Source: Pannonibacter tanglangensis (GTDB lineage: Bacteria > Pseudomonadota > Alphaproteobacteria > Rhizobiales > Stappiaceae). Taken from it: a DNA stretch of 64,000 nt. The translations under genes and the position numbers were made by a program. The stretch's first letter is position 1; the number at the start of each line of letters is the position of its first letter. Shown here piece after piece: positions 35,977 to 44,334 of this stretch. The stretch lies in NCBI RefSeq assembly GCF_009915685.1, contig NZ_JAABLP010000001.1, one strand, 5' to 3'. The notes under the pieces are model-generated. The model had not been told where the DNA came from, did not search any database, and worked only from the letters and a program-made list of their open reading frames with translations.

Positions 35977-36678
35977 TCAGCCGGGAAGACGGCAAGCCTC
36001 CTCGCGCTCGATGGTCCGGTAAAAGTCCGCAAGGGTGCGCCCGCGCTCCATCCGGAACGTCTCGCCCGGAATGTCGAGGGCCTGGATCCGATCCAGACGG
36101 AACATGCGGAAGTCCTGGCGCAGGTCGCACCAGGCGACCAGCGTCCACACCTGCCCCCAGAACCAGAGACCAAGCGGCCGCAGCGTTCTGCGGCTGACCG
36201 TGCCCTGGGCGTCGGTGTAGTCGATGACGATCAGCTGGCGCCGGTCCACCGCGGTCTCGATCCGGTCCAGCCGCGCGCGCAGCTCCTCCGTCATCTCGGT
36301 GGCGACCGCGTGGATCTCGATGCCGCCCGTGCGCGCGGCGGCGCGCTCGGGCAGAACGGCCTCGATCTTCACCAGCGCCTCGGTGGCGGCGCGCGCCATC
36401 GCCGCCCCGCCCCAGGCGCTGACCAGCCTTGCGCCGGCCACCAGCGCCACGATCTCGTCGCGGGTGAACATCAGCGGCGGCAGGTCGAAGCCGGACCGCA
36501 TGACATAGCCGACGCCGGCCGCCCCCTCCACGGGCACGCCCGACGCCTGCAGGTCCGCGATGTCGCGGTAGATGGTCCGCTCCGAAACCTCCAGCCACTC
36601 CGCCAGCTCGGCGGCGCGGACAAGCCGTCCGCCCCGCAGGTGCTGCACGATCTGGAACAGACGGTCCGCGCGGCGCAT
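35977..36678 (-). CDS. YafY-type transcriptional regulator (HTH plus WYL)
   Basis: This 233-residue protein carries an N-terminal HTH_11 domain (RAAELAEWLEVSERTIYRDIADLQASG) and a WYL domain (residues about 140-200: LIVIDYTDAQGTVSRRTLRPLGLWFWGQVWTLVAWCDLRQDFRMFRLDRI), with a C-terminal WYL extension. WYL regulators bind an unknown ligand, often nucleic acid or nucleotide-like. It starts 6 bases after the VOC gene, so the two are cotranscribed and the regulator probably controls that operon. AGGAG precedes the ATG; a TTG immediately before is also possible. Confidence 0.9.
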   Translation of the reverse strand: MRRADRLFQIVQHLRGGRLVRAAELAEWLEVSERTIYRDIADLQASGVPVEGAAGVGYVMRSGFDLPPLMFTRDEIVALVAGARLVSAWGGAAMARAATEALVKIEAVLPERAAARTGGIEIHAVATEMTEELRARLDRIETAVDRRQLIVIDYTDAQGTVSRRTLRPLGLWFWGQVWTLVAWCDLRQDFRMFRLDRIQALDIPGETFRMERGRTLADFYRTIEREEACRLPG

Positions 36679-36684
36679 CAATGG

Positions 36685-37083
36685 TCACTCCTGGCCGGTC
36701 TCGACATAGAGCCCGATGCTATTGCCGAACGGGTCCTGACAATAGGTGAAACGTCCGAAGGGAATGGCGATCGGGTCGGACAGGACCTTGCCGCCGGCCC
36801 GGGCCAGCCGCTCCATGCCGTCCTCGAGGCGGCCGGGGCATGCCAGATGGGTCACGCTCCCCTGCCCGGCCGGCGCGGGTGTGCCGATGAACAGATGACC
36901 GGAGGGGGTGTCCTTCTCGTCGAGAACGGGGAACTTGGCGGTGCGCATGCCGTCCATGTCTTCACGGATCAGCTCGACCTGCAGCACCTCGTTGTAGAAG
37001 GCGACGCCCCGGTCGAGGTCAGGCACCGGCAGCTCGAACCAGACGATGCTGTTGCGGGGCGTGGATGCGGTGGACTTGCTCAT
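36685..37083 (-). CDS. VOC (glyoxalase-like) family protein
   Basis: The 132-residue protein is made of paired beta-alpha-beta-beta-beta units typical of the vicinal oxygen chelate fold (SIVWFELPVPDLDRGVAFYNEVL; end IPFGRFTYCQDPFGNSIGLYVE). The usual metal ligands are only partly present: no histidine occurs at the first position (VWFELP), and the final glutamate is replaced by GLYVE spacing. It may therefore bind a small molecule rather than catalyse. The ATG at 37083 has GGAG 6 bases upstream. It is cotranscribed with the WYL regulator. Confidence 0.88.
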   Translation of the reverse strand: MSKSTASTPRNSIVWFELPVPDLDRGVAFYNEVLQVELIREDMDGMRTAKFPVLDEKDTPSGHLFIGTPAPAGQGSVTHLACPGRLEDGMERLARAGGKVLSDPIAIPFGRFTYCQDPFGNSIGLYVETGQE

Positions 37084-37131
37084 GTGGATCTCCATCGGGA
37101 GGGGGTGGAACGGGCTCACCCTATCCTCCCC

Positions 37132-37166
37132 CTCCTGACAGCCTTCTGTCAGGAGCCTTTGGCTCC
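37132..37166. terminator. Nested palindromes between the GTA cluster end and the VOC operon
   Basis: CTCCTGACAG (37132-37141) and CTGTCAGGAG (37146-37155) form a 10-bp hairpin with a 4-base loop; GGAGCC-TTT-GGCTCC (37152-37166) is a second hairpin sharing one arm. They lie 12 bases beyond the last GTA gene stop and about 50 bases before the VOC start. They can terminate the GTA transcript, or the dyad TGACAG-N-CTGTCA may be an operator for the WYL regulator. Confidence 0.55.
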
Positions 37167-37177
37167 CGCGCCGGACC

Positions 37178-37399
37178 TCACGCGGCGGGGTCGGCCGCTG
37201 CCCGCCGCCAGCCGGCCGGGCCCGTGGTCACATGCCGCAGGGCCACATTGGCGACCCCCACGGCAAACAGGACCACCGGCACCCAGTCCGGCGGCAGCAC
37301 CGCCGTCCAGTCGATGACCGACATCTGGTCCAGCACCTGGCCGATCAGGGCCGCGAGCCCCAGTCCGCCGTTGAACAGCAAGGTTCTCCATCCGCTCAT
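37178..37399 (-). CDS. Small two-helix membrane protein, holin-like, end of GTA cluster
   Basis: The 73-residue protein has two hydrophobic helices (about 7-26 and 42-60), separated by DQMSVIDWTAVLPPD, and a charged C-terminus. The size and topology fit a class II holin, and the gene overlaps the lysozyme gene stop by 4 bases (ATGA), the classic holin/endolysin pairing. AGGAG lies 8 bases before the ATG. In R. capsulatus the GTA holin and endolysin are encoded far from the structural cluster; here they would be contiguous. Holin function is inferred only from topology and position. Confidence 0.7.
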   Translation of the reverse strand: MSGWRTLLFNGGLGLAALIGQVLDQMSVIDWTAVLPPDWVPVVLFAVGVANVALRHVTTGPAGWRRAAADPAA

Positions 37400-38310
37400 G
37401 TGCGTTGCTCCTGTTGCGTTCCCGAAAGTCCCTGCCGCCAGAAGACCAGCTCCTGACGGATGCGGCCGCGATACTGCCAGGCGAGGAACAGGAGCCCGGC
37501 CACGGCGATGACACCGCCGGCGATCAGCAGGCAGTCCCAGACCGGCACACCTTGCGCTGCGGCGGTGCCCGAGGCCGCCGCGCCGCAGCCGCCGCTGCCC
37601 GCAAGGCCGGCGCGGGCCGCCATCGCCCGGCCGAGTGCCGCGCGGGTGGCCGGTCCCGCCGTGCCGTCGACGGCCAGCGGCGGGTGATCAGCCTGAAAGC
37701 GCGCCACGGCCCGCCGCGTCAGCGGTCCGGCCCGGCCGTCGACCGGGCCCGGGCGATAGCCCATCAGGGTCAGATGGCGCTGGACGCGACGGATGTCGGG
37801 ATCGGGTGCGGAGCCGTGCGGCAGGTCGAGCCCGTAGCCCTGCCCGGCCATGAGGGCGGCCTCGTCGGCCCGGCGGCGCACGAGCCCGGGCAGGACCCGT
37901 CCCCCTGCCGTGGTCCCGGTGCGGGCAAGGCAGGCAGCCGCCGTGGCCAGGTCGCCGGCTTTCAGCGCCTTCGCCCAGCGCCAGCCCAGCGCCCGCGGGC
38001 CGAGATTGTAGACAGCCGACACCGCCGCATCGAAGGCGGTCTGCGGCAAGGGGCCGAGTGCCCGCGTGACCATCGGCCCGTACTCGCGGTCCACCAGCTC
38101 GCGCAGCAGGCTGAGCGCGGCGGCCGGCGCGATGGTCTGGCCGGGCACCAGGCCGGCATGGCCTTGCGCCCGCCACCAGCTGCGGAACAGGCGCGAGCCT
38201 TCGGTGAAGCCATAGCCGATGGTCGGCACCCCGCCCGGATCCAGATAGGCCCGCCCGACAAAGCCCTCGTGGCGGGCGATGAAGGCAAGCCCCTGCGGAC
38301 TGACTTTCAT
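37396..38310 (-). CDS. GH24 lysozyme with peptidoglycan-binding domain and C-terminal membrane segment (GTA lysin)
   Basis: The 304-residue protein begins with a T4-type lysozyme domain: E15, D24 and T30 (RHEGFVGRAYLDPGGVPTIGYG) have exactly the spacing of the T4 catalytic E11-D20-T26. A PG_binding_1 domain follows (about 168-225: DIRRVQRHLTLMGY, PLTRRAVARFQ, AVDGTAGPATRAAL), then a linker and one membrane helix near 257-278, with a basic tail. There is no N-terminal signal peptide. AGGGAGC precedes the ATG. It likely cuts peptidoglycan for particle release. The membrane tail is unusual for an endolysin. Confidence 0.88.
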   Translation of the reverse strand: MKVSPQGLAFIARHEGFVGRAYLDPGGVPTIGYGFTEGSRLFRSWWRAQGHAGLVPGQTIAPAAALSLLRELVDREYGPMVTRALGPLPQTAFDAAVSAVYNLGPRALGWRWAKALKAGDLATAAACLARTGTTAGGRVLPGLVRRRADEAALMAGQGYGLDLPHGSAPDPDIRRVQRHLTLMGYRPGPVDGRAGPLTRRAVARFQADHPPLAVDGTAGPATRAALGRAMAARAGLAGSGGCGAAASGTAAAQGVPVWDCLLIAGGVIAVAGLLFLAWQYRGRIRQELVFWRQGLSGTQQEQRT

Positions 38311-38341
38311 GCCGCTGCTCCCTCTCTGCAGTGTGGACACA

Positions 38342-39067
38342 TCAGGCATCCGGCACGCTCGCCAGCAGGCAATGCACCGCAATGCGCACGCTGCCGCCGG
38401 TGAAACTGCCGCCATTGGCGCTGAGCCGGACGGCGGTTGCCGCATAGACGGCCGTCGGTCCGATGACGCCCGCATTGCTGGACCCGGCCGCTACCCCGAG
38501 CCCACCGCCGAACTTGCTGCGCTCGGCGGCAAGCCCGCAGTCGTAGGACGCAGCACCGGTGATGCTTGTGAGCGTGCGCGTCGACACGCCGAAGACGACG
38601 GCCCGGTTGGGAATGAGCCCCGCCGCCTCGACGAAGGCTCCGCTCAGGCCCGACAGGGTCGCCTCCAGCGTCGCCAGCCCCGTGGTCGCCCCGCCGGCCG
38701 AGCGCGACAGCACGGCCGACGGCGACAGCAGCCCGCCATAGTCGCGCCAGCCGGCCGCGGTCCGCACCACCAGCGTTCCCGCACTGGCCAGATAGGCCAC
38801 CAGTCCGGTCACCGGCGGATAGAAGATCCAGTCCGCGCCGGTCCATTCGGCAACATGGTCCGCCTTGCCCGAAAAGGCGCCGCTCGCCGGCGTCGTCACC
38901 AGATGGCAATCGCCGATCAGCGGCGCGCCCGGCGGGGTGCCGGTTCGGGTCAGGAGATGCAGATGCGCCAGCGTGTCCAGCCGGGCCAGCGCCTCGTTGT
39001 GGGTGACATGCTTCTGCGCCTGCGCGGCCGCGATCAGCGGCAGGCGCAACCGGACGGTTTCAGACAT
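38342..39067 (-). CDS. DUF2793 protein, GTA tail-fibre-like
   Basis: The 241-residue protein starts with the DUF2793 domain (LPLIAAAQAQKHVTHNEALARLDTLAHL, then DWIFYPPVTGLVAYLASAGTLVVRTAAGWRD), found in phage and GTA tail proteins. The C-terminal 120 residues are beta-rich and Gly/Ser/Ala-rich, suggesting a fibre or receptor-binding knob. In RcGTA a DUF2793 tail-fibre protein is encoded at a separate locus (from memory). The ATG overlaps the stop of the tail-tip gene by 8 bases and has AAGGAG 7 bases upstream, so it is translated from the GTA transcript. Confidence 0.85.
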   Translation of the reverse strand: MSETVRLRLPLIAAAQAQKHVTHNEALARLDTLAHLHLLTRTGTPPGAPLIGDCHLVTTPASGAFSGKADHVAEWTGADWIFYPPVTGLVAYLASAGTLVVRTAAGWRDYGGLLSPSAVLSRSAGGATTGLATLEATLSGLSGAFVEAAGLIPNRAVVFGVSTRTLTSITGAASYDCGLAAERSKFGGGLGVAAGSSNAGVIGPTAVYAATAVRLSANGGSFTGGSVRIAVHCLLASVPDA

Positions 39068-42000
39068 GGAGGATCTCCTTCAGGGGGAGGCCGGGACCGG
39101 CCAGATCGGACAGTTGCGCCACCTCGGCGGTGAACACCGTCTGCAGCGCGCCGAAATCGGCCAGCTCCTGCGCCGCCGGATAGAGGTAGCCGGGGGCCTC
39201 GACGGTCACATCGTGCCGGACAGCCGCGCCGGAGAAGAGCTGCAGCCGGTAGGCTTCCCGTGTCTCGCCGACGGGCACCTCCGCCGCCTCCCAGCCGTCG
39301 CCGCCGATGCGGCTGCGCCGGGTCCAGCCAAACCGCACGCCGCCCGCCTCGCGCCGGGCCGTCAGATGGACCGGGGCGAAGGGCAGCGCCGCGCGGCCCA
39401 GGCCGGTCGCGGTGAAGTCGGTGCGCGCGGCCGAATCGAGCGCCACGCCGGGTGGCAGCAGCCGGTAGGACAGCGCCTGCCCGCGCTGGTCCGCCTCCAG
39501 CGGCAGCGCCACCAGGCTCGCCTCCATCAGCACCACGTCGGCTCCGGCATCGGCGCCTGCCAGCGCCTCGGCTTCCGTGCCCTTCTGTCCGCGCAACAGG
39601 CTTGTCAACCGGTAGCGCCGCTCGCCCACCAGATCCGCCTGCCGGAACTGCAACAGCTCGAAACCGCCCGTCCGGCTGCGCAGGGCAAGCGCATTGTCCC
39701 CGGCCAGCACAGCCGTTTCCGACAGGCTCTGCAGGTGACCGGAGAACAGCTCCAGCTCCGGCCGGTTCTGCCGGTCCCAGCGCCACAGCGGCCCGGCCTC
39801 CAGCGGTGTCACCAGCCGTCCAATGGTGGCCGGCCGCTCGATGCGGGCGATCTCGGCAAAGCCCGCCCCGCCCGGCCGCTGGCGCAAGACAGCCAGACTG
39901 CCCGGCCAGGGCCGTGCCTGCGCGGCCAGATGCGGCGCAAAGGCCGCGCCCCGCTCCTCCAGCAGCGGCAGGTCGAGGAACACGGCCTGCGCCGGTCCCG
40001 GATCGGTGCTGCGCCAGGGGTCCGCGCGCGGCGTCGGCGCCCTTGCAAGGGCTGCTGCCGGTTCGCTGCGCACTGCCTCGATCCGGCGAACAAGACTGTC
40101 CTCGATCGCGGCGATGGTCATCTTCAGCGGCGGTGAAAAGCTCTGGTCGGGCGTTGCCGCGAGCTCCACCACATCGCCAACCTCCAGCGCCATGTGGCTC
40201 ATCGGCAACAGGAATTCCACCCGCTCCCGCTCCGCCCAGCTGCGGTGCAACCGCGCTTCCGCCGCCCGTTCCAGAAGTGCCACCGGCGCCGCCACGCCCG
40301 GGTCCAGCGTCAGCACGTGCCGGCTGCCGCCTTCCAGACGCCGGCTCGCGACGATCTGGCGGCGATGGTCGCGCTGGATGTCCTCGCCCGCGATGCGCAC
40401 CTCCGCCGGCAATTCCCCCGCCTGCCCGCGCACGCGGGTCAGCAATGCCGCCTCCGGCTCGCTCTCCACCAGATCCTCGCCGGAAAGGGCAAAGGCCGCT
40501 CCCGTCTGCGCCCCGGTCAGAACCAGTTCGCTGCCCCGGTCCAGCGCCCGCCCGGCGAAGGCTTCCAGCAGCGGCTCGATGGCCTCGCGCGCCGTCAGCG
40601 GCCCGGCCAGCGTCAGCCCGTCGACGACCTCGGCCAGCCCTTCAACCCGCACCCGCCCGGCCGGCACGCCGAAGTCGGCCAGGATCGCGCGGATCACCGC
40701 GTTGAGGCTCGCCCCGCCGAGGCGCCCGTTCAGCCAGTGGCCAACCTCCCAGTTGCCCCCGTCCGACCAGACCTCGCCATAGAGCGGAAAGGCGGGAAAC
40801 GGCCGCGCATCCCAGGTCCAGACATGCAGGTTGGCACCGTCCACCATGCGCCCGCCATAGAGCGGCGACAGCGGATTGTCGCCCATCGGCCAATCCGGAT
40901 GCCGGTCGTCCCAGAAGCTCAGCGAGGCCTCCAGCGCCCGCCGCTGCACGGCATCGTCCCGCCCGCCGCCAGAAAAGTAGGGCGGCGCGGATTCCGAGGA
41001 CTTCGGATCGACGAAGACATTCGGCTGGTTCGCGCCCTTGTCGATGGCCGGCACGCCGAGTTCCGTGAACCAGATCGGCTTGGACCGTGGCACCCAGGCC
41101 GTCGCCGGCCCGGTCTCCACCCCGCCGATGCGCTCCACATGCGGGGTCTCCCACCAGCCCTTCAGGTCCTTGGCGCGGAAGACGAAGGGCTTGCCATAGG
41201 CCCCGTCAGTGATCGGCGAGCGCACCCCCGCCGCCCGGTCCGCATCGCTGGCGTAGTACCAGTCGAAATACTCCCCGCCCCGGATCGCCCCGCGCAGGGC
41301 CGCCACATCCAGCGGGTCGCCCGTCTCCCGCCCGCGCGCATCGCTCAGCGGCATGTAATTGTCGATGGCGACCATGCTGATCGCCGGATCGGCCCAGAGC
41401 GGATCGAGCGGAAAGCGCAGCTCGCCACCTGCCGGCTGATGCGCGCCATACTCCGACCAGTCCGCCGCATAGGACACCCGCGTCTGCGGTCGCAGCACGG
41501 TCCGCACGGCCGTCGCGAGGTTTTTAAGCGCCGTAACAAAGGGATAGCTGCCGCCGCCCGCATGGGCGAGCGTCAGCCCGCGCATCTCGGAGCCGATCAG
41601 GAAGGCATCCACTCCGCCGGCCGCTTCCGCCAGATGCGCATGATGCAGGACAAACCGCCGGTAGGACCACTCGTCCGGGCCGGCATAGCCGATCACGTCA
41701 CCCGCCCGCGAGAAATCTCCCGGTGCAGCCGTGCCGGTGAAGGTGGCCACGTCGGTCGCAAGCGCGGCCCCCGGGCGGATGCGCCCGCGCCAGGGAAAGG
41801 CCGCCTGCCGCGCCCCGCCATAGGGATCGGGCAGGCTGTTGTCCGGCGGAATGTCCATCAGGATGAAGGGATAGAGCACCACCCGCAGCCCGCGCGCCTT
41901 CAGGTCACGGATCGCGGCCAGCACCGAGGCATCGCAGGGCGTGCCGCCATAGGCCGGGCGGCCCTCCAGCTGCGACACGACTTCCGCGTCCTCGCGCGTC

Positions 42001-42911
42001 ACCGGCCCCACGGTCCAGGTCATGCCGCTGGTCTGCCGGCCTGCCCCCTCCACCTTGGGCCGGATCTGGCACTGGCCGGCCCGAAGGTCGGAACCGAACC
42101 AGGCCACCACCAGCGCCACGCTCTCCAGCGCCGGGCACAGGTCCTGCAGCTCGTCCAGCGCCGCCGTCCAGTCGGTTGCGGCCAGCTTGGTGTGGCGGTT
42201 GACGCTGCGCGTCTCGCCCGGCTGCGGCGTGTCCGTCACCGGCACCGGCGCATAGACGAACTCGCCCGCTCCGGGGATCAGCGTCACGGCGCGGATCTGC
42301 CGTTCCAGCCGGTCCACCACCCGCACCACCTCGAAGGTCAGCTGCGGCAGACGGTTGCCGAAAGGCTCCAGCGGCAGCCGCTCGAACACCACATGCGCCG
42401 TGTCGCGGTAGGCGGGGGCTGCCCCCTGCACCGCCGCAATGAGGGGATCGACGCCCTGGTCCGGGCTGCCCGGATAGACCCGGTGCGTGATCGCGCTGCG
42501 GTCGATCAGCTTGCCATCGGCCCAGATCCGGCCAACCCGGGCAATCGGCCCCTCGCACAGGGCAACAGCAAAACTGGCGAAATAGCTGTAATTGCGGAGC
42601 TTCGGCCCGCCGCCCTTTCCGCCCGCGCTTTCCTCGCTCACCACTTCCTCGAAGCGCGTTGCCCAGATCACCTGCCCCGCCAGCCGCGCCCGGCCATAGA
42701 CGAAGGGGATCGGTGCGCCCTCGGTCGAGGCCTGCACCGACAGGTCGGCCAGCCGGCCCCGGTCAACCGTGCGCCCGCCGCCAAACAGCGACTGGTCGAG
42801 AAGGTTTCCGGCCACCGCCCCGGCGGCCTTGCCGAGAATGCCGCCAAGCCCGGCCGCGCCGACAAGGCCGCCCAGCGCCTGACCGGCGGCCGCAAGGATC
42901 AAGGTTGCCAT
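39060..42911 (-). CDS. GTA tail-tip/host-specificity protein with TIM-barrel domain (g15 type)
   Basis: At 1283 residues it matches the largest GTA protein. It has an N-terminal Gly/Ala-rich hydrophobic stretch (ATLILAAAGQALGGLVGAAGLGGILG), a baseplate-hub-like domain, and a glycoside-hydrolase-like TIM barrel (about 400-720, with DEWSYRRFVLHHAHLAEAAGGVDAFLIGSEMRGL and WFTELGVPAIDKG). The C-terminal half has tail-protein domains (VVELAATPDQSFSPPLKMTIAAIE; RLTSLLRGQKGTEAEA). By analogy with RcGTA it forms the megatron at the tip and penetrates the recipient envelope. The ATG at 42911 has GGAG 8 bases upstream and overlaps the NlpC gene by 13 bases. Confidence 0.95.
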   Translation of the reverse strand: MATLILAAAGQALGGLVGAAGLGGILGKAAGAVAGNLLDQSLFGGGRTVDRGRLADLSVQASTEGAPIPFVYGRARLAGQVIWATRFEEVVSEESAGGKGGGPKLRNYSYFASFAVALCEGPIARVGRIWADGKLIDRSAITHRVYPGSPDQGVDPLIAAVQGAAPAYRDTAHVVFERLPLEPFGNRLPQLTFEVVRVVDRLERQIRAVTLIPGAGEFVYAPVPVTDTPQPGETRSVNRHTKLAATDWTAALDELQDLCPALESVALVVAWFGSDLRAGQCQIRPKVEGAGRQTSGMTWTVGPVTREDAEVVSQLEGRPAYGGTPCDASVLAAIRDLKARGLRVVLYPFILMDIPPDNSLPDPYGGARQAAFPWRGRIRPGAALATDVATFTGTAAPGDFSRAGDVIGYAGPDEWSYRRFVLHHAHLAEAAGGVDAFLIGSEMRGLTLAHAGGGSYPFVTALKNLATAVRTVLRPQTRVSYAADWSEYGAHQPAGGELRFPLDPLWADPAISMVAIDNYMPLSDARGRETGDPLDVAALRGAIRGGEYFDWYYASDADRAAGVRSPITDGAYGKPFVFRAKDLKGWWETPHVERIGGVETGPATAWVPRSKPIWFTELGVPAIDKGANQPNVFVDPKSSESAPPYFSGGGRDDAVQRRALEASLSFWDDRHPDWPMGDNPLSPLYGGRMVDGANLHVWTWDARPFPAFPLYGEVWSDGGNWEVGHWLNGRLGGASLNAVIRAILADFGVPAGRVRVEGLAEVVDGLTLAGPLTAREAIEPLLEAFAGRALDRGSELVLTGAQTGAAFALSGEDLVESEPEAALLTRVRGQAGELPAEVRIAGEDIQRDHRRQIVASRRLEGGSRHVLTLDPGVAAPVALLERAAEARLHRSWAERERVEFLLPMSHMALEVGDVVELAATPDQSFSPPLKMTIAAIEDSLVRRIEAVRSEPAAALARAPTPRADPWRSTDPGPAQAVFLDLPLLEERGAAFAPHLAAQARPWPGSLAVLRQRPGGAGFAEIARIERPATIGRLVTPLEAGPLWRWDRQNRPELELFSGHLQSLSETAVLAGDNALALRSRTGGFELLQFRQADLVGERRYRLTSLLRGQKGTEAEALAGADAGADVVLMEASLVALPLEADQRGQALSYRLLPPGVALDSAARTDFTATGLGRAALPFAPVHLTARREAGGVRFGWTRRSRIGGDGWEAAEVPVGETREAYRLQLFSGAAVRHDVTVEAPGYLYPAAQELADFGALQTVFTAEVAQLSDLAGPGLPLKEILHV

Positions 42912-43375
42912 GGCAGGGCTCCGGGAAAGGAAAACACATGGGTGATGCGCCGCGCCCAGGCGGTGCCGAGCGGGCATTCGATGACGCCGACGCGCTCATA
43001 GGCGTGGATCAGCTGCGCGCCGGTCGACAGAATCCCGGCATGCTTGACCGGCGCCCCGTCGCGCCAGCGGAACAGGAGCACGTCGCCGGGCTGACGATTG
43101 TGGAGGGACACCGGCACCAGCCAGCGCTCTGCCGCCGCCAGCAGCGTTTCGGCCTCCGGGCCGTCCGCCGCCTCGGCCCAGTCGGGCGCATAGGGCGGCA
43201 GCGGTTCAGGCTCATCGCCGAGGTATTCCCGCCACAGCCCGCGTATGAGGCCGAGACAGTCGCACCCGGCGCCTTTCAGGCTCGCCTGATGCCGGTAGGG
43301 CGTGCCGATCCAGCGCCGCGCCGCCGCCAGCAGCACCCGCCGGTCGAGCGGTTCAGCCGACAAGCGCGCCTCCAT
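42899..43375 (-). CDS. NlpC/P60 peptidase of the GTA tail (g14 type)
   Basis: The 158-residue protein carries the NlpC/P60 cysteine peptidase fold: WIGTPYRHQASLKGAGCDCLGL with C40 as likely nucleophile, H112 in VKHAGIL and a further histidine in LIHAYERV. An extra cysteine (C38) lies two residues before the nucleophile. In RcGTA the equivalent protein is a tail-tip peptidase that opens the recipient peptidoglycan. It overlaps the preceding hub gene by 23 bases and the tail-tip gene by 13. Confidence 0.93.
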   Translation of the reverse strand: MEARLSAEPLDRRVLLAAARRWIGTPYRHQASLKGAGCDCLGLIRGLWREYLGDEPEPLPPYAPDWAEAADGPEAETLLAAAERWLVPVSLHNRQPGDVLLFRWRDGAPVKHAGILSTGAQLIHAYERVGVIECPLGTAWARRITHVFSFPGALPWQP

Positions 43376-44264
43376 CGTTCTCGCCGGTGTTGCGCCCCGG
43401 ATAGGCCAGCACGAAGTCGGTCCCCGGCATGTGCGGGAAGCCGCGGAAATTGACCGCGTTGGCGAATTTCGCCCGGCAGGTGGCAAAGCGCTTGTCGCAG
43501 CCGGCCGTCACCTCGATCTGCGTGCCCGCCCCGATGGGCTGCGGCGCGGTCAGCCACAGCGACAGCGTCGCCGCCGCTCCGCTCCTCGCATGCCGGGCGA
43601 CCTCGCCGGCAAAGCCGGTCAGCGGCCCGTTCAGGACGGCAAAGCGCCCGCCGTCGAACCATCCGGCGTCAAAGCCGGTGAGACCCGTCACCGTCAGCTC
43701 GCGCGCATCCGCCGCCCCGCTCACCGTGGCCACTGCCCGGTAGCGCGGATCGGTCAGCGCGATGCCGCAGCGCGGGTCGCCCAGATCGGCATCGCAGCGG
43801 CTGGCAAACACCCGGCCGCGCCTGGCCTCCAGCAGGTGGCCAAGCCCGCGCAGCTCGGCGCGGAAACTGCGGCCGGCCCGCGTCACCTCGCCGATGACCG
43901 CCCGGCGCAGGAGCACCGCCTCGACCGGCTTGGCCCAGTTGACGAGATGGACCGCCACCTCCGCCCCGTCCCAGCGCCCGGCCTCCAGGTCCGCCTCGGC
44001 AAAGCCTTCCAGCGGCACCGGCCCGTCCGCGTCGAGCGCGCCCGACACCTCGCCGCCGCCCGCCGCCAGTCCCGGCCCGCGCGTGTCGGCGCTTGCCTCC
44101 ATGCCGCGCGCCGGATGGCAGACCACACCGTCCACCGTCAGGCTGCGGTCATGGTCGGTAAAACCCAGCCGCTGCCCGTCGCTGCGGGTCAGGATCCACA
44201 CCGCGCAAAGGCTCGTCATCCGGCCCGCCAGATGGGCGGCCAGACCCGGATCAAGTGTCTTCAT
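43353..44264 (-). CDS. DUF2163 GTA tail hub protein (g13 type)
   Basis: The 303-residue protein starts MKTLDPGLAAHLAGRMTSLCAVWILTRSDGQRLGFTDHDR, the DUF2163 signature, and ends with the phage_BR0599 domain. Four cysteines sit where related tail proteins bind an iron-sulfur cluster: C157 and C166 (SRCDADLGDPRCG) and C256 and C263 (GCDKRFATCRAK). By homology it forms the hub at the distal tail. The ATG lies 70 bases after the DUF2460 gene stop. The metal site is inferred. Confidence 0.93.
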   Translation of the reverse strand: MKTLDPGLAAHLAGRMTSLCAVWILTRSDGQRLGFTDHDRSLTVDGVVCHPARGMEASADTRGPGLAAGGGEVSGALDADGPVPLEGFAEADLEAGRWDGAEVAVHLVNWAKPVEAVLLRRAVIGEVTRAGRSFRAELRGLGHLLEARRGRVFASRCDADLGDPRCGIALTDPRYRAVATVSGAADARELTVTGLTGFDAGWFDGGRFAVLNGPLTGFAGEVARHARSGAAATLSLWLTAPQPIGAGTQIEVTAGCDKRFATCRAKFANAVNFRGFPHMPGTDFVLAYPGRNTGENDGGALVG

Positions 44265-44334
44265 GAGCTTGTGTCCCGAGAGTTTGAAAGCCGGGTGCCG
44301 GCATCAGAGCCCGTCAGCCCTGTGAGCCACCCGC

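Noticed and set aside
40194..43001. A 935-codon open frame on the plus strand opposite the GTA tail-tip gene
   Set aside because: The minus strand has the conserved TIM-barrel tail protein; the plus frame is low-complexity and unrelated to any family.
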